A stretch of 64,000 nucleotides of DNA from the NCBI RefSeq assembly GCF_039540575.1, contig NZ_BAABFC010000025.1, forward strand, positions 11,332 to 75,331. The letters run 5' to 3'. Below the pieces are notes generated by a model. The model was not told the DNA's origin. It saw nothing but the letters and a program-made list of their open reading frames with translations, and searched no databases. Numbering within the stretch: the first letter of the stretch is position 1; every line of letters starts with the position of its first letter. A program made the translations under genes and the position numbers. Shown here piece by piece: positions 1 to 7,564 of this stretch. The stretch is from Pseudaeromonas paramecii (lineage in GTDB: Bacteria; Pseudomonadota; Gammaproteobacteria; Enterobacterales; Aeromonadaceae).

Positions 1-861
1 AACCGCCGCAGCACCGCCCACGATCTCGGTCAGCTCTTGGGTGATACCGGCCTGACGGGCCTTGTTGTACACCAGTTGCAGATCGTTGATCAGTGTGTCG
101 GCGTTTTCGGTCGCTGACTTCATGGCCACCATACGGGCGGACTGTTCACTGGCCAGGTTCTCAACCACGCCCTGGTAAACTTGTGACTCTATGTAACGAC
201 TGAGCAGTTTATCCAGCAGATGCTTGGGATCCGGCTCATACAGGTAGTCCCAGTGATGCTTGGCAACCTTGTCATCATCTGACTTGGGCAGCGGCAGCAG
301 CTGTTCGACCTTGGGTTGTTGCACCATGGTGTTAACAAACTTGTTGTACACCAGGTACAGGCGGTCGATTTCACCGTTATCGAACGCCTGCAACATCACC
401 CTCACCGGCCCCACCAACTCGCTGACGCTGGGGTTGTCGCCGAAACCGGCCACCTGAGCCAGGACCGCCTTACCGTAGCGCCCGAAGAAGCTACTGGCCT
501 TGGAACCCACCAGGGCGAGAGAGCTCTCGACCCCTTGCTCACGCCACTCGTTCATGGAACCCAGCACGGCCTTGAACAGGTTGATGTTCAGACCACCGCA
601 CAGACCACGGTCGGTAGAGATGATGATGTAACCTACCCGCTTGACGTCACGTTCTTCCAGGTAAGGATGCTTGTACTCCAAGCTCCCCAGGGCGATGTGA
701 CCGATCACCTTGCGCATGGTGACTGCATACGGACGGCTGGCAGCCATGCGATCCTGCGCCTTGCGCATCTTGGACGCCGCCACCATTTGCATTGCGCCGG
801 TGATCTTCTGAGTGTTCTTCACACTCGCGATCTTGTTTCGTATCTCTTTAGCGCCGGCCAT
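1..861 (-). CDS. atpG: ATP synthase F1 subunit gamma (stop codon outside window)
   Basis: Central rotor shaft of F1-ATPase; it couples c-ring rotation to catalysis in the alpha3beta3 head. The reading frame begins with ATG at 861 (MAGAKEIR, the usual gamma N-terminus) and runs 287 codons to the window edge. It ends ITQELTEIVGGAAAV, matching the end of E. coli AtpG (287 residues), so apparently only the stop codon is cut off. It lies 46 bp downstream of atpA in the atp operon; atpD and atpC would follow outside the window. Confidence 0.97.
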   Translation of the reverse strand, partial: MAGAKEIRNKIASVKNTQKITGAMQMVAASKMRKAQDRMAASRPYAVTMRKVIGHIALGSLEYKHPYLEERDVKRVGYIIISTDRGLCGGLNINLFKAVLGSMNEWREQGVESSLALVGSKASSFFGRYGKAVLAQVAGFGDNPSVSELVGPVRVMLQAFDNGEIDRLYLVYNKFVNTMVQQPKVEQLLPLPKSDDDKVAKHHWDYLYEPDPKHLLDKLLSRYIESQVYQGVVENLASEQSARMVAMKSATENADTLINDLQLVYNKARQAGITQELTEIVGGAAAV

Positions 862-907
862 CTTAGACCCTCCTCGTCTGTGGCCGCCTCACGACGGCCA
901 CCTTGGG

Positions 908-2449
908 TTACCAGGTCTGGGTGGCCTTGAAGGCGTCCAGCAGCGCGCTCAGACGGGCAACGATGTCATCGTTGTAATCCGCCTTGGCGTTGATTTCCGC
1001 CATCAGGTCCCCGTGCTCGGTGTTGGCAAAGGCGAGCAGCGCCGCTTCGAACGCGGTGATCTTTTCCAGCTCGACGTCATCCAGGTAGCCGCGTTCGGCA
1101 GCAAACAGCACCAGAGACTGGCCAGCCACGCTCATCGGGGCATACTGCTTCTGCTTCATCAGCTCGGTCACCTTCTGACCATGGCTCAGCTGCTTGCGGG
1201 TGGCATCGTCCAGATCGGAGGAGAACTGGGCGAAGGCCGCCAGCTCGCGGTACTGGGCCAATGCGGTCCGGATACCACCAGAGAGCTTCTTCATGATCTT
1301 GGTCTGGGCGGCACCACCGACCCGGGATACGGAGATACCGGGATCCACCGCCGGACGCACACCGGCGTTGAACAGCTGGGTGGTCAGGAAGATCTGACCG
1401 TCGGTGATGGAGATTACGTTGGTCGGAACGAAGGCGGATACGTCACCGGCCTGGGTTTCGATGATCGGCAGCGCGGTCAGTGAACCGGTCTGGCCCTTCA
1501 CGGCACCCTTGGTGAACTCTTCCACATACTCTTCGTTAACCCGAGCGGCACGCTCCAGCAGACGGGAGTGGAGATAGAAGACGTCGCCTGGGTAGGCTTC
1601 CCGTCCTGGCGGACGACGCAGCAGCAGGGAGATCTGACGGTAGGCCACGGCATGCTTGGACAGGTCATCATAGATGATGAGGGCGTCTTCACCGCGGTCA
1701 CGGAAGTACTCACCCATGGCGCAACCGGCATAGGGGGCCAGGTATTGCAGGGAGGCAGACTCGGACGCGGAGGCTACCACGACTATGGTGTTGGCCAGGG
1801 CGCCGTGTTCTTCCAGCTTGCGGACCACGTTGGCAATGGTGGAGGCCTTCTGGCCGATGGCCACGTACACACACTTAATGCCGGAGTCTTTCTGGTTGAT
1901 GATGGTGTCGATGGCCAGGGCGGTCTTACCGGTCTGACGGTCACCAATGATCAATTCCCGTTGGCCACGGCCGATGGGGATCATGGAGTCCACGGCCTTG
2001 TAGCCGGTTTGTACCGGCTGGGACACGGACTTACGGGCGATAACGCCGGGGGCGATCACTTCGACCGGAGAGAAACCGTCGTTGTCGATCGGACCCTTAC
2101 CATCGATGGGTTGACCCAGGGTGTTCACCACCCGCCCCAGCAGACCGGTACCCACAGGTACTTCCAGGATGCGGCCTGTGCCAGTGACCTTCTCACCTTC
2201 GGCCAGATCGGCGTAGGGGCCCATGACGATGGCACCCACGGAGTCACGCTCCAGGTTTAGTGCCAGGCCATAACGGTTGCCCGGCAGTTCAATCATTTCG
2301 CCCTGCATCACGTCGGCCAGGCCGTGGATGCGAACGATACCGTCGCTTACGGAGACGATGGTCCCTTCGTTACGCGCCTCGGTGACGACTTCAAATTGCT
2401 CGATACGCTTTTTAATCAGCTCGGCAATTTCAGTGGAATTCAGTTGCAT
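908..2449 (-). CDS. atpA: ATP synthase F1 subunit alpha
   Basis: Non-catalytic nucleotide-binding subunit of F1 (513 aa, the usual length). The Walker A loop GDRQTGKT lies near residue 170, and the VSRVGGAAQ segment carries the arginine that completes the catalytic site of the neighbouring beta subunit. The N-terminus (MQLNSTEIAELIKKRI) is canonical. It follows atpH by 14 bp and precedes atpG in the operon. Confidence 0.98.
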   Translation of the reverse strand: MQLNSTEIAELIKKRIEQFEVVTEARNEGTIVSVSDGIVRIHGLADVMQGEMIELPGNRYGLALNLERDSVGAIVMGPYADLAEGEKVTGTGRILEVPVGTGLLGRVVNTLGQPIDGKGPIDNDGFSPVEVIAPGVIARKSVSQPVQTGYKAVDSMIPIGRGQRELIIGDRQTGKTALAIDTIINQKDSGIKCVYVAIGQKASTIANVVRKLEEHGALANTIVVVASASESASLQYLAPYAGCAMGEYFRDRGEDALIIYDDLSKHAVAYRQISLLLRRPPGREAYPGDVFYLHSRLLERAARVNEEYVEEFTKGAVKGQTGSLTALPIIETQAGDVSAFVPTNVISITDGQIFLTTQLFNAGVRPAVDPGISVSRVGGAAQTKIMKKLSGGIRTALAQYRELAAFAQFSSDLDDATRKQLSHGQKVTELMKQKQYAPMSVAGQSLVLFAAERGYLDDVELEKITAFEAALLAFANTEHGDLMAEINAKADYNDDIVARLSALLDAFKATQTW

Positions 2450-2463
2450 GCTCTAATCCCCAA

Positions 2464-2997
2464 TCAAGATTGCAATGCTTCCGCCAAGCGGTTGAGTTTG
2501 CTACGAACAGTGGCGTCGATGACTTCGTCACCGGCCTTGATGACCAGACCCGCAATCAGCGTCGGATCGACGCTGCAGTGCAGCTTCACGGTACAGCCAT
2601 AACGCTGCTCCAGTGAGGTACGGATCTTGTCCTGTTCTGCCTGGCTCAACGCACTGGCCGAGCGGACATACGCCTCGAGTTGTTTTTCCCACTCGGACTT
2701 CAATGCCACAAACTCCGCCAATACGGCAGGCAACACACTCAATCGTCCGTTTTCGGCCATCACCTTGATAAAGTTCTGGCCTTGCTCGTTGAGTTGCTCG
2801 CCACAGATCTGGATGAAAAGCTCAGACAGTCTGGGTCCGGCCGCCGGGCTGTTGACCAGCGCTTGCATGACCTCGTTCGTGGAGACTTCGGCAGCAAAGG
2901 TGATCATGGCCAGCCAGCTATCGACAGCCTGCTGTTCAACGGCATATTCGAACGCAGCCTTGGCGTAGGGGCGAGCGATGGTTGTCAATTCAGACAT
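2464..2997 (-). CDS. atpH: ATP synthase F1 subunit delta
   Basis: Peripheral-stalk subunit (177 aa) that ties the b2 stalk to the top of F1. The N-terminus MSELTTIARPYAKAAFEYA is the typical OSCP/delta start, and the C-terminal segment around SVDPTLIAGLVIKAGDEVIDATV is the conserved family signature. It sits between atpF (14 bp upstream) and atpA (14 bp downstream). Confidence 0.97.
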   Translation of the reverse strand: MSELTTIARPYAKAAFEYAVEQQAVDSWLAMITFAAEVSTNEVMQALVNSPAAGPRLSELFIQICGEQLNEQGQNFIKVMAENGRLSVLPAVLAEFVALKSEWEKQLEAYVRSASALSQAEQDKIRTSLEQRYGCTVKLHCSVDPTLIAGLVIKAGDEVIDATVRSKLNRLAEALQS

Positions 2998-3011
2998 AGC
3001 CCCGGGCCCCC

Positions 3012-3482
3012 TTACAGGTCTGCAATCAGTTTATCGACCAGCTCGCTGTTGGCGGCCTTGTCGATTTGGCGTTCGAGGATCTTCTCGGCACCAGCAACGG
3101 CCAGGGCCGCCACCTGCTTACGCAGTTCCTCTTTGGCGCGGTTGCGCTCAGCTTCAATTTCGGCGCGAGCCTGGGTCAGGATCTTCTCCCGCTCAGCCAT
3201 GGCGTCTTGAGTGGCTTCATCCATGATTTGAGACCGGCGCTTGTTGGCCTGCTCAATGATCTCGGTCGCCTGACGCTTCGCCTCTTTGATCTGCTCCATT
3301 GAGTTGTTTTGCGCCAACTCCAGATCTTTCTTGGCCCGTTCTGCAGAAGCCAGTCCGTCAGCTATCTCTTTCTGACGCTTTTCGATGGCAGCCATCAGGG
3401 GCGGCCATACGAACTTCATGCAGAACCAGACAAAGAGAATGAAGGCAATCGTCTGGCCGAGGATGGTCATATTGATATCCAC
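3012..3482 (-). CDS. atpF: ATP synthase F0 subunit b
   Basis: Peripheral-stalk subunit of 156 aa, the same length as E. coli AtpF. One N-terminal membrane helix (ILGQTIAFILFVWFCMKFVW, about residues 7-26) is followed by a long charged, Ala/Glu/Lys/Arg-rich coiled coil that dimerises and contacts delta and alpha. It lies between atpE and atpH. Confidence 0.97.
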   Translation of the reverse strand: MDINMTILGQTIAFILFVWFCMKFVWPPLMAAIEKRQKEIADGLASAERAKKDLELAQNNSMEQIKEAKRQATEIIEQANKRRSQIMDEATQDAMAEREKILTQARAEIEAERNRAKEELRKQVAALAVAGAEKILERQIDKAANSELVDKLIADL

Positions 3483-3533
3483 AGCACGCTTCCTCTTTGA
3501 TGGTTAAACGTAGGTCGGAAGGAAGTGGCAGGC

Positions 3534-3761
3534 TTAGCCGGCCACGGCAAACATCACGTACATGCCCAGACCCACGGCGATCATCGGGATAGCGTCCACC
3601 AGACCCATGACGATGAAGAATTGGGTACGCAGCAGGGGCAGCAGGTCGGGTTGACGAGCGGCACCTTCCAGGAACTTACCACCCAATACACCGATACCGA
3701 TGGCGGCACCGATAGCAGCCAAACCCATCATCAGACCAGCAGCGATAAACAGCATCTCCAT
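3534..3761 (-). CDS. atpE: ATP synthase F0 subunit c
   Basis: Hairpin proteolipid of the rotor ring (75 aa). Helix 1 is Gly/Ala-rich (LAAIGAAIGIGVLGGKF); the polar loop is ARQPD; helix 2 carries the ion-binding carboxylate Asp56 in VMGLVDAIPM, equivalent to E. coli Asp61. The N-terminus is a few residues shorter than in E. coli. None of the extra Gln/Glu/Ser/Thr ligands of Na+-type c subunits is seen, so proton coupling is expected. Confidence 0.98.
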   Translation of the reverse strand: MEMLFIAAGLMMGLAAIGAAIGIGVLGGKFLEGAARQPDLLPLLRTQFFIVMGLVDAIPMIAVGLGMYVMFAVAG

Positions 3762-3813
3762 GATTTCTCTCCGAATTTAGTTAATTAAAACAACAAGGGT
3801 TAATGTGAAAAAA

Positions 3814-4602
3814 TCAGTGTTCTTCACTGGCCATCGACATGTAAACGATCGTCAACACCATGAAGATGAACGCCTGCAGCGTCACGATCAGGATGTGGAA
3901 GATAGCCCAGGGCACATTGAGGAACCATTGAGACCACCAGGGCAGCATGGCGGCGATGAGGATGAAGATCATCTCACCGGCGTACATGTTGCCGAACAAC
4001 CGCAGGCCCAGGGAGATGGGCTTGGCGATCAGGGTAACGGTCTCGAGTATCAGGTTGATTGGCACAAACGCCCAATGGTTGAAAGGTTGCAGGGTCAGCT
4101 CCTTGATGAAGCCGGAGACCCCCTTCATCTTGATGCTGTAGAACAGGATCAAGAAGAAGACACCAAACGCCATGGACAGGGTGATATTCACATCAGCGGA
4201 AGGAACGACTCGCAATTTCTGGGCATGATCCCCAGCAATCAGCTGTGCCAGTTGGGGCAGATAGTCGATAGGCAGCAAGTCCATCACGTTCATCAGCAGG
4301 ACCCAGACGAATATGGTGAGCGCCAGGGGCGCAATCAGCTTGCTCTTGCCGTGGAAGATACCGCGTACGGAGTCATCCACGAACAACACGACCATCTCAA
4401 CGAAGCACTGCAGCTTACCCGGCACACCGCTTCTGGCCTTGACAGCCACGGAACGGAATAACCAGAGGAAGAGCAGACCCAAACCCACAGAAAAGATCAT
4501 GGAGTCGATATTTACCGCCCAGAAGCCCGATCCAACCTGCCAGTGATGGAGGTGGTGGGAGATATACTCCTGAGGAGTAAGCATTTCTCCTGTTGCAGCC
4601 AT
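3814..4602 (-). CDS. atpB: ATP synthase F0 subunit a
   Basis: Integral membrane stator subunit (262 aa) forming the proton half-channels. The essential arginine is visible in ISLGLRLFGNMYAGE, equivalent to E. coli Arg210, and several hydrophobic helices follow. I chose ATG 4602 (MAATGEMLTPQEYIS) over upstream in-frame codons because it has an adjacent AGGA-type ribosome site and the family N-terminus. It starts 8 bp after atpI ends. Confidence 0.96.
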   Translation of the reverse strand: MAATGEMLTPQEYISHHLHHWQVGSGFWAVNIDSMIFSVGLGLLFLWLFRSVAVKARSGVPGKLQCFVEMVVLFVDDSVRGIFHGKSKLIAPLALTIFVWVLLMNVMDLLPIDYLPQLAQLIAGDHAQKLRVVPSADVNITLSMAFGVFFLILFYSIKMKGVSGFIKELTLQPFNHWAFVPINLILETVTLIAKPISLGLRLFGNMYAGEMIFILIAAMLPWWSQWFLNVPWAIFHILIVTLQAFIFMVLTIVYMSMASEEH

Positions 4603-4610
4603 GAGTTTTC

Positions 4611-5021
4611 CTAGTAACGGTTGTTGAGTGTTAACGAAATAATCCATTGGGAGCACAAGAGCACCCCGTAGGTGACAAACAGCGGAAGATGCACCACCGC
4701 CAGCCACTTAAAGGCAATCAAGAACAATGCCAGTGTTGCCACCAGCTTGATCCCGGCTCCGCAATAGACGTCCCACAACACCAGTCCAACGTTCAATTCC
4801 TCCGCTTTGCGGGAGGTACCGATCCAGCTGAACAGCATTTGTGGCACCCAGTATATTCCGCCCCCTACGAGGGCGGAATATGCCGCAGCCCCGCCCTTGC
4901 CCAGGTACCAGGCAAATGCACAGACTGCTATCAGGACAAGCTGATAAATCAAAACAACCCAGGCGAGTGCTTGCACACTCAGTTGGCGATTCTGACCCAC
5001 CCGCTTCTCCAATCCGGTCAA
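4611..5021 (-). CDS. atpI: ATP synthase accessory protein I
   Basis: Small membrane protein (136 aa, about four hydrophobic helices) at the head of the atp operon. In related bacteria AtpI assists c-ring assembly or stability and is not a structural subunit. The likely start is TTG at 5021 (MTGLEKRVGQNRQ), preceded by AAAGGA; a weak non-ATG start suits a low-abundance leader gene. The start is less certain than the identity. Confidence 0.9.
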   Translation of the reverse strand: MTGLEKRVGQNRQLSVQALAWVVLIYQLVLIAVCAFAWYLGKGGAAAYSALVGGGIYWVPQMLFSWIGTSRKAEELNVGLVLWDVYCGAGIKLVATLALFLIAFKWLAVVHLPLFVTYGVLLCSQWIISLTLNNRY

Positions 5022-5072
5022 GGTAAAAAGGGCGTCCTTTTTAACACAAAATTAACTTTGCTACCGTCACAT

Positions 5073-5100
5073 TTATCACAAAGGTTGCAAATTGTGATAA
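5073..5100. promoter_or_regulatory. Perfect 9-bp inverted repeat upstream of the atp operon
   Basis: TTATCACAA at 5073-5081 and TTGTGATAA at 5092-5100 form a perfect inverted repeat with a 10-bp spacer, about 50 bp upstream of the atpI start, inside an AT-rich gap (5022-5184). It is a candidate operator. A CRP site would have the TGTGA/TCACA arms facing the other way, so it does not fit CRP well. The regulator is unknown, and I could not define a convincing -35/-10 pair. Confidence 0.45.
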
Positions 5101-5177
5101 CCGTAACTATTTATCAAACAAAGTATTTTTGTGACTTTGAACACAATAGCCCAGCTCTGCTTAAAAAACCATACTTG

Positions 5178-5207
5178 AAAAAAAACCAGATTGGATAGCA
5201 ATCTGGT
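5178..5207 (-). terminator. Rho-independent terminator of parB
   Basis: On the minus strand, 13 bp after the parB stop, ACCAGATTG and CAATCTGGT form a perfect 9-bp stem (arms 5185-5193 and 5199-5207) with a 5-nt loop, followed by a run of eight T. This separates the rsmG-parAB transcript from the atp operon. Confidence 0.9.
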
Positions 5208-5219
5208 CTCTCTTCCGCA

Positions 5220-6131
5220 CTATTCTAGCCCCAAACTTCTCAGCAGACGGCTCAGCTCTTCGGCATTTTGGTAACTCAGTACCACCTTGCCACGGCCAGC
5301 CTGGTGATGTTGCCACTGCACGCCGAGCCCCAACCGCTCACTGGCCAACTGTTGCCAATCCTGACCCCGAGGATCTGGCTCCGGCTGCGGTTTTTCCGTC
5401 TTGGGCTGAAGCGCCTTTTTTACCCACTTTTCGGTGTCGCGCACCGTCAGTCCCTTCTGCACCACGTTGCGGGCCAGCTCGGACTGCTGTTCCCCCTCCA
5501 GTGCCAGCAGGGCGCGGGCATGACCCATCTCCAGATCGCCATGCTCCACCAGACGCTTGACGTCATCGTTGAGCTGATTGAGGCGCAGCAGGTTGGAGAC
5601 GGCACTGCGGGACTTGCCGACGGCTTCTGCCAGGGCCTGGTGGGTCAGACCGAATTCCTCCAGCAACCGCTGCAGGGCCACCGCTTCTTCGATGGCATTG
5701 AGATCCTCACGCTGGATGTTCTCGATGAGGGCGATGGCCACCGCCGCCTCATCCGGCACATCCTTCACCAGACAGGGCACCTCGTGGAGCCGCACCAGCT
5801 GACAGGCTCGCCAGCGACGCTCGCCGGCGATGATTTCAAACTGCTGCTCACCCAGGGGCCGCACAACGATGGGCTGGATCACCCCCTGGGCGCGGATCGA
5901 GTTAGCCAGATCCTCCAGCGCCTCCTGGGACATGTCCTTGCGCGGCTGGTATTTGCCCGGCTTGAGCCAGGCCACCGGCAGGCGGCGCAACTCGCCCTGG
6001 GTCAACTCGCTGCGTTGACGCACCTGGTCGGTCTTGATGTCATCGATAAGCTGCTTGTGGCGGGCCGCCTGGCTGGTACCCAGCAAGGCATCCAGTCCCT
6101 TGCCCAATCCACGTTTCTTGGCTGGTGTCAT
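5220..6131 (-). CDS. parB: Chromosome partitioning protein ParB
   Basis: parS-binding CTPase clamp (303 aa) that loads at origin-proximal parS sites and spreads. ATG 6131 (MTPAKKRGLGKGLDALLG) gives the canonical start; an upstream in-frame extension was rejected because it runs back into parA. Visible motifs are GERRWRA and ENIQRE of the CTP-binding domain, a helix-turn-helix around THQALAEAVGKSRSAVSNLL, and a C-terminal dimerisation region. It follows parA by 7 bp. Its target sites are seen in this window inside recF and beside avtA. Confidence 0.97.
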   Translation of the reverse strand: MTPAKKRGLGKGLDALLGTSQAARHKQLIDDIKTDQVRQRSELTQGELRRLPVAWLKPGKYQPRKDMSQEALEDLANSIRAQGVIQPIVVRPLGEQQFEIIAGERRWRACQLVRLHEVPCLVKDVPDEAAVAIALIENIQREDLNAIEEAVALQRLLEEFGLTHQALAEAVGKSRSAVSNLLRLNQLNDDVKRLVEHGDLEMGHARALLALEGEQQSELARNVVQKGLTVRDTEKWVKKALQPKTEKPQPEPDPRGQDWQQLASERLGLGVQWQHHQAGRGKVVLSYQNAEELSRLLRSLGLE

Positions 6132-6138
6132 AGTGGTC

Positions 6139-6921
6139 TCAGGCCGGTGTGGCCAGTTGTTCTTCCCGTCTGAGGATTTCGCCGGCCAACGCCAGGTAGG
6201 CCTTGGCACCCAGGGAACTCTTGTCGTAATACATGGCCGGCGCACCGAAGCTGGGCGCCTCGGCCAGCCGCACGTTACGGGGGATGATGGTGCGGTACAC
6301 CTTGTCCCCAAAATGCTGTTTCAGCTGATCGGACACCTCATTGGCCAGTCGATTGCGGTGATCGTACATGGTTCTGAGAATGCCCTCGATGCATAGGGCC
6401 GGATTCACCACCGCCGCCAGCTTGCTGATGGTGTCCACCAGGGCGGTGAGCCCCTCCAGGGCAAAGTACTCGCACTGCATGGGCACCAGCACGGAATCGG
6501 CCGCCGACATGGCATTGACCGTCAGCAGGTTCAAAGAGGGCGGACAGTCGATGAAGATGTAATCGTATTGCTCCCGCACCCCCGCCAGGGCGGTGCGTAG
6601 CCGGCTCTCCCGGGCGAAGACCTCCATCAGGCGGATCTCGGCGGCGGTCACATCGGAGTTGGCGGCGATCAGGTCATAGCCACCGCTGGTCTCACTGACC
6701 ACCACCTGGGCAAAGGGCACCTCGTCCACCAACAACTCGTAGGCGGTTCGAGGCACCTCGTACTTGTCCACCCCGCTGGCCATGGTGGCATTGCCCTGGG
6801 GATCCAGATCGATCACCAGCACCTTGCGTCGGGTGGCGGCCATGGAGGCGGCCAGGTTGACGCAGGTGGTGGTTTTCCCCACTCCGCCCTTCTGGTTGGC
6901 TATGGCAATGACTCGTCCCAC
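6139..6921 (-). CDS. parA: Chromosome partitioning ATPase ParA
   Basis: Deviant Walker-type ATPase (260 aa) that moves ParB-parS complexes on the nucleoid. It begins MGRVIAIANQKGGVGKTTTC, with the KGGVGKTT loop and its signature lysine; the Walker A' segment is YIFIDCPPS. It lacks an N-terminal DNA-binding domain, so it is the chromosomal Soj type. It sits between rsmG (15 bp upstream) and parB. Confidence 0.97.
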   Translation of the reverse strand: MGRVIAIANQKGGVGKTTTCVNLAASMAATRRKVLVIDLDPQGNATMASGVDKYEVPRTAYELLVDEVPFAQVVVSETSGGYDLIAANSDVTAAEIRLMEVFARESRLRTALAGVREQYDYIFIDCPPSLNLLTVNAMSAADSVLVPMQCEYFALEGLTALVDTISKLAAVVNPALCIEGILRTMYDHRNRLANEVSDQLKQHFGDKVYRTIIPRNVRLAEAPSFGAPAMYYDKSSLGAKAYLALAGEILRREEQLATPA

Positions 6922-6936
6922 GGCATCCCCTGCAAA

Positions 6937-7563
6937 TTACTGTTTTTTGATGATAATCAGATGGCGTTCGGCACCCAGTTCCGGCACATGCAACGGCTGG
7001 ACGGCCTCCACACTCAAACCGGCCGGCAGGCTGGTCAGCTCCTCGTCCGGACAAACCCCCTTGAGGGCCAGGAAACGCCCCTCGGCGGAGGGCAGGTGCT
7101 GGCACCAGTCCAACATGTCCAGCAAGGAGGCGAATGCCCGGCTCAGTACGCCGTCAAAGCCCTGCTCTGGCTGATACTCTTCCACACGAGACTGCACCGG
7201 GGTGACATTGGTCAACCCCAGCTCATGAATGACCTGGCGGATGAAGCGGATCCGCTTGCCCAGGCTGTCCAACAGGACAAACTCTTTGTCCGGATTGAGG
7301 ATGGCCAGCGGCAGACCGGGCAAGCCCGGGCCCGTGCCCACATCGATGAATCGGCGCCCCTGTAACCAGGGACTCACCACCAGGCTGTCGAGAATGTGCT
7401 TGACCAGCATGTCGCCAGGCTCGCGCACCGAGGTCAGATTGTAAGCCTTGTTCCACTTGTGCAGCAACCCGACGAGCGCCAGCAGCTGCTGCTTCTGCGG
7501 ATCGGTCACCACCAGGCTGGTCTGAGCCAGCAAGTCATCCAGACGTTGTGCCAGCATGCTCAC
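6937..7563 (-). CDS. rsmG: 16S rRNA (guanine-N7) methyltransferase RsmG
   Basis: SAM-dependent methyltransferase (208 aa) that modifies G527 of 16S rRNA (E. coli numbering); formerly GidB. The SAM-binding loop FIDVGTGPGLPGLPLAI is near residues 68-84, and LLDSLGKRIRF follows it. It starts one base after the mnmG stop, so the two are probably co-transcribed. Confidence 0.97.
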   Translation of the reverse strand: MSMLAQRLDDLLAQTSLVVTDPQKQQLLALVGLLHKWNKAYNLTSVREPGDMLVKHILDSLVVSPWLQGRRFIDVGTGPGLPGLPLAILNPDKEFVLLDSLGKRIRFIRQVIHELGLTNVTPVQSRVEEYQPEQGFDGVLSRAFASLLDMLDWCQHLPSAEGRFLALKGVCPDEELTSLPAGLSVEAVQPLHVPELGAERHLIIIKKQ

Positions 7564-7564
7564 C

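Noticed and set aside
5073..5100. CRP site before the atp operon
   Set aside because: CRP needs TGTGA-N6-TCACA; here the arms are in the opposite order with a 10-bp spacer.
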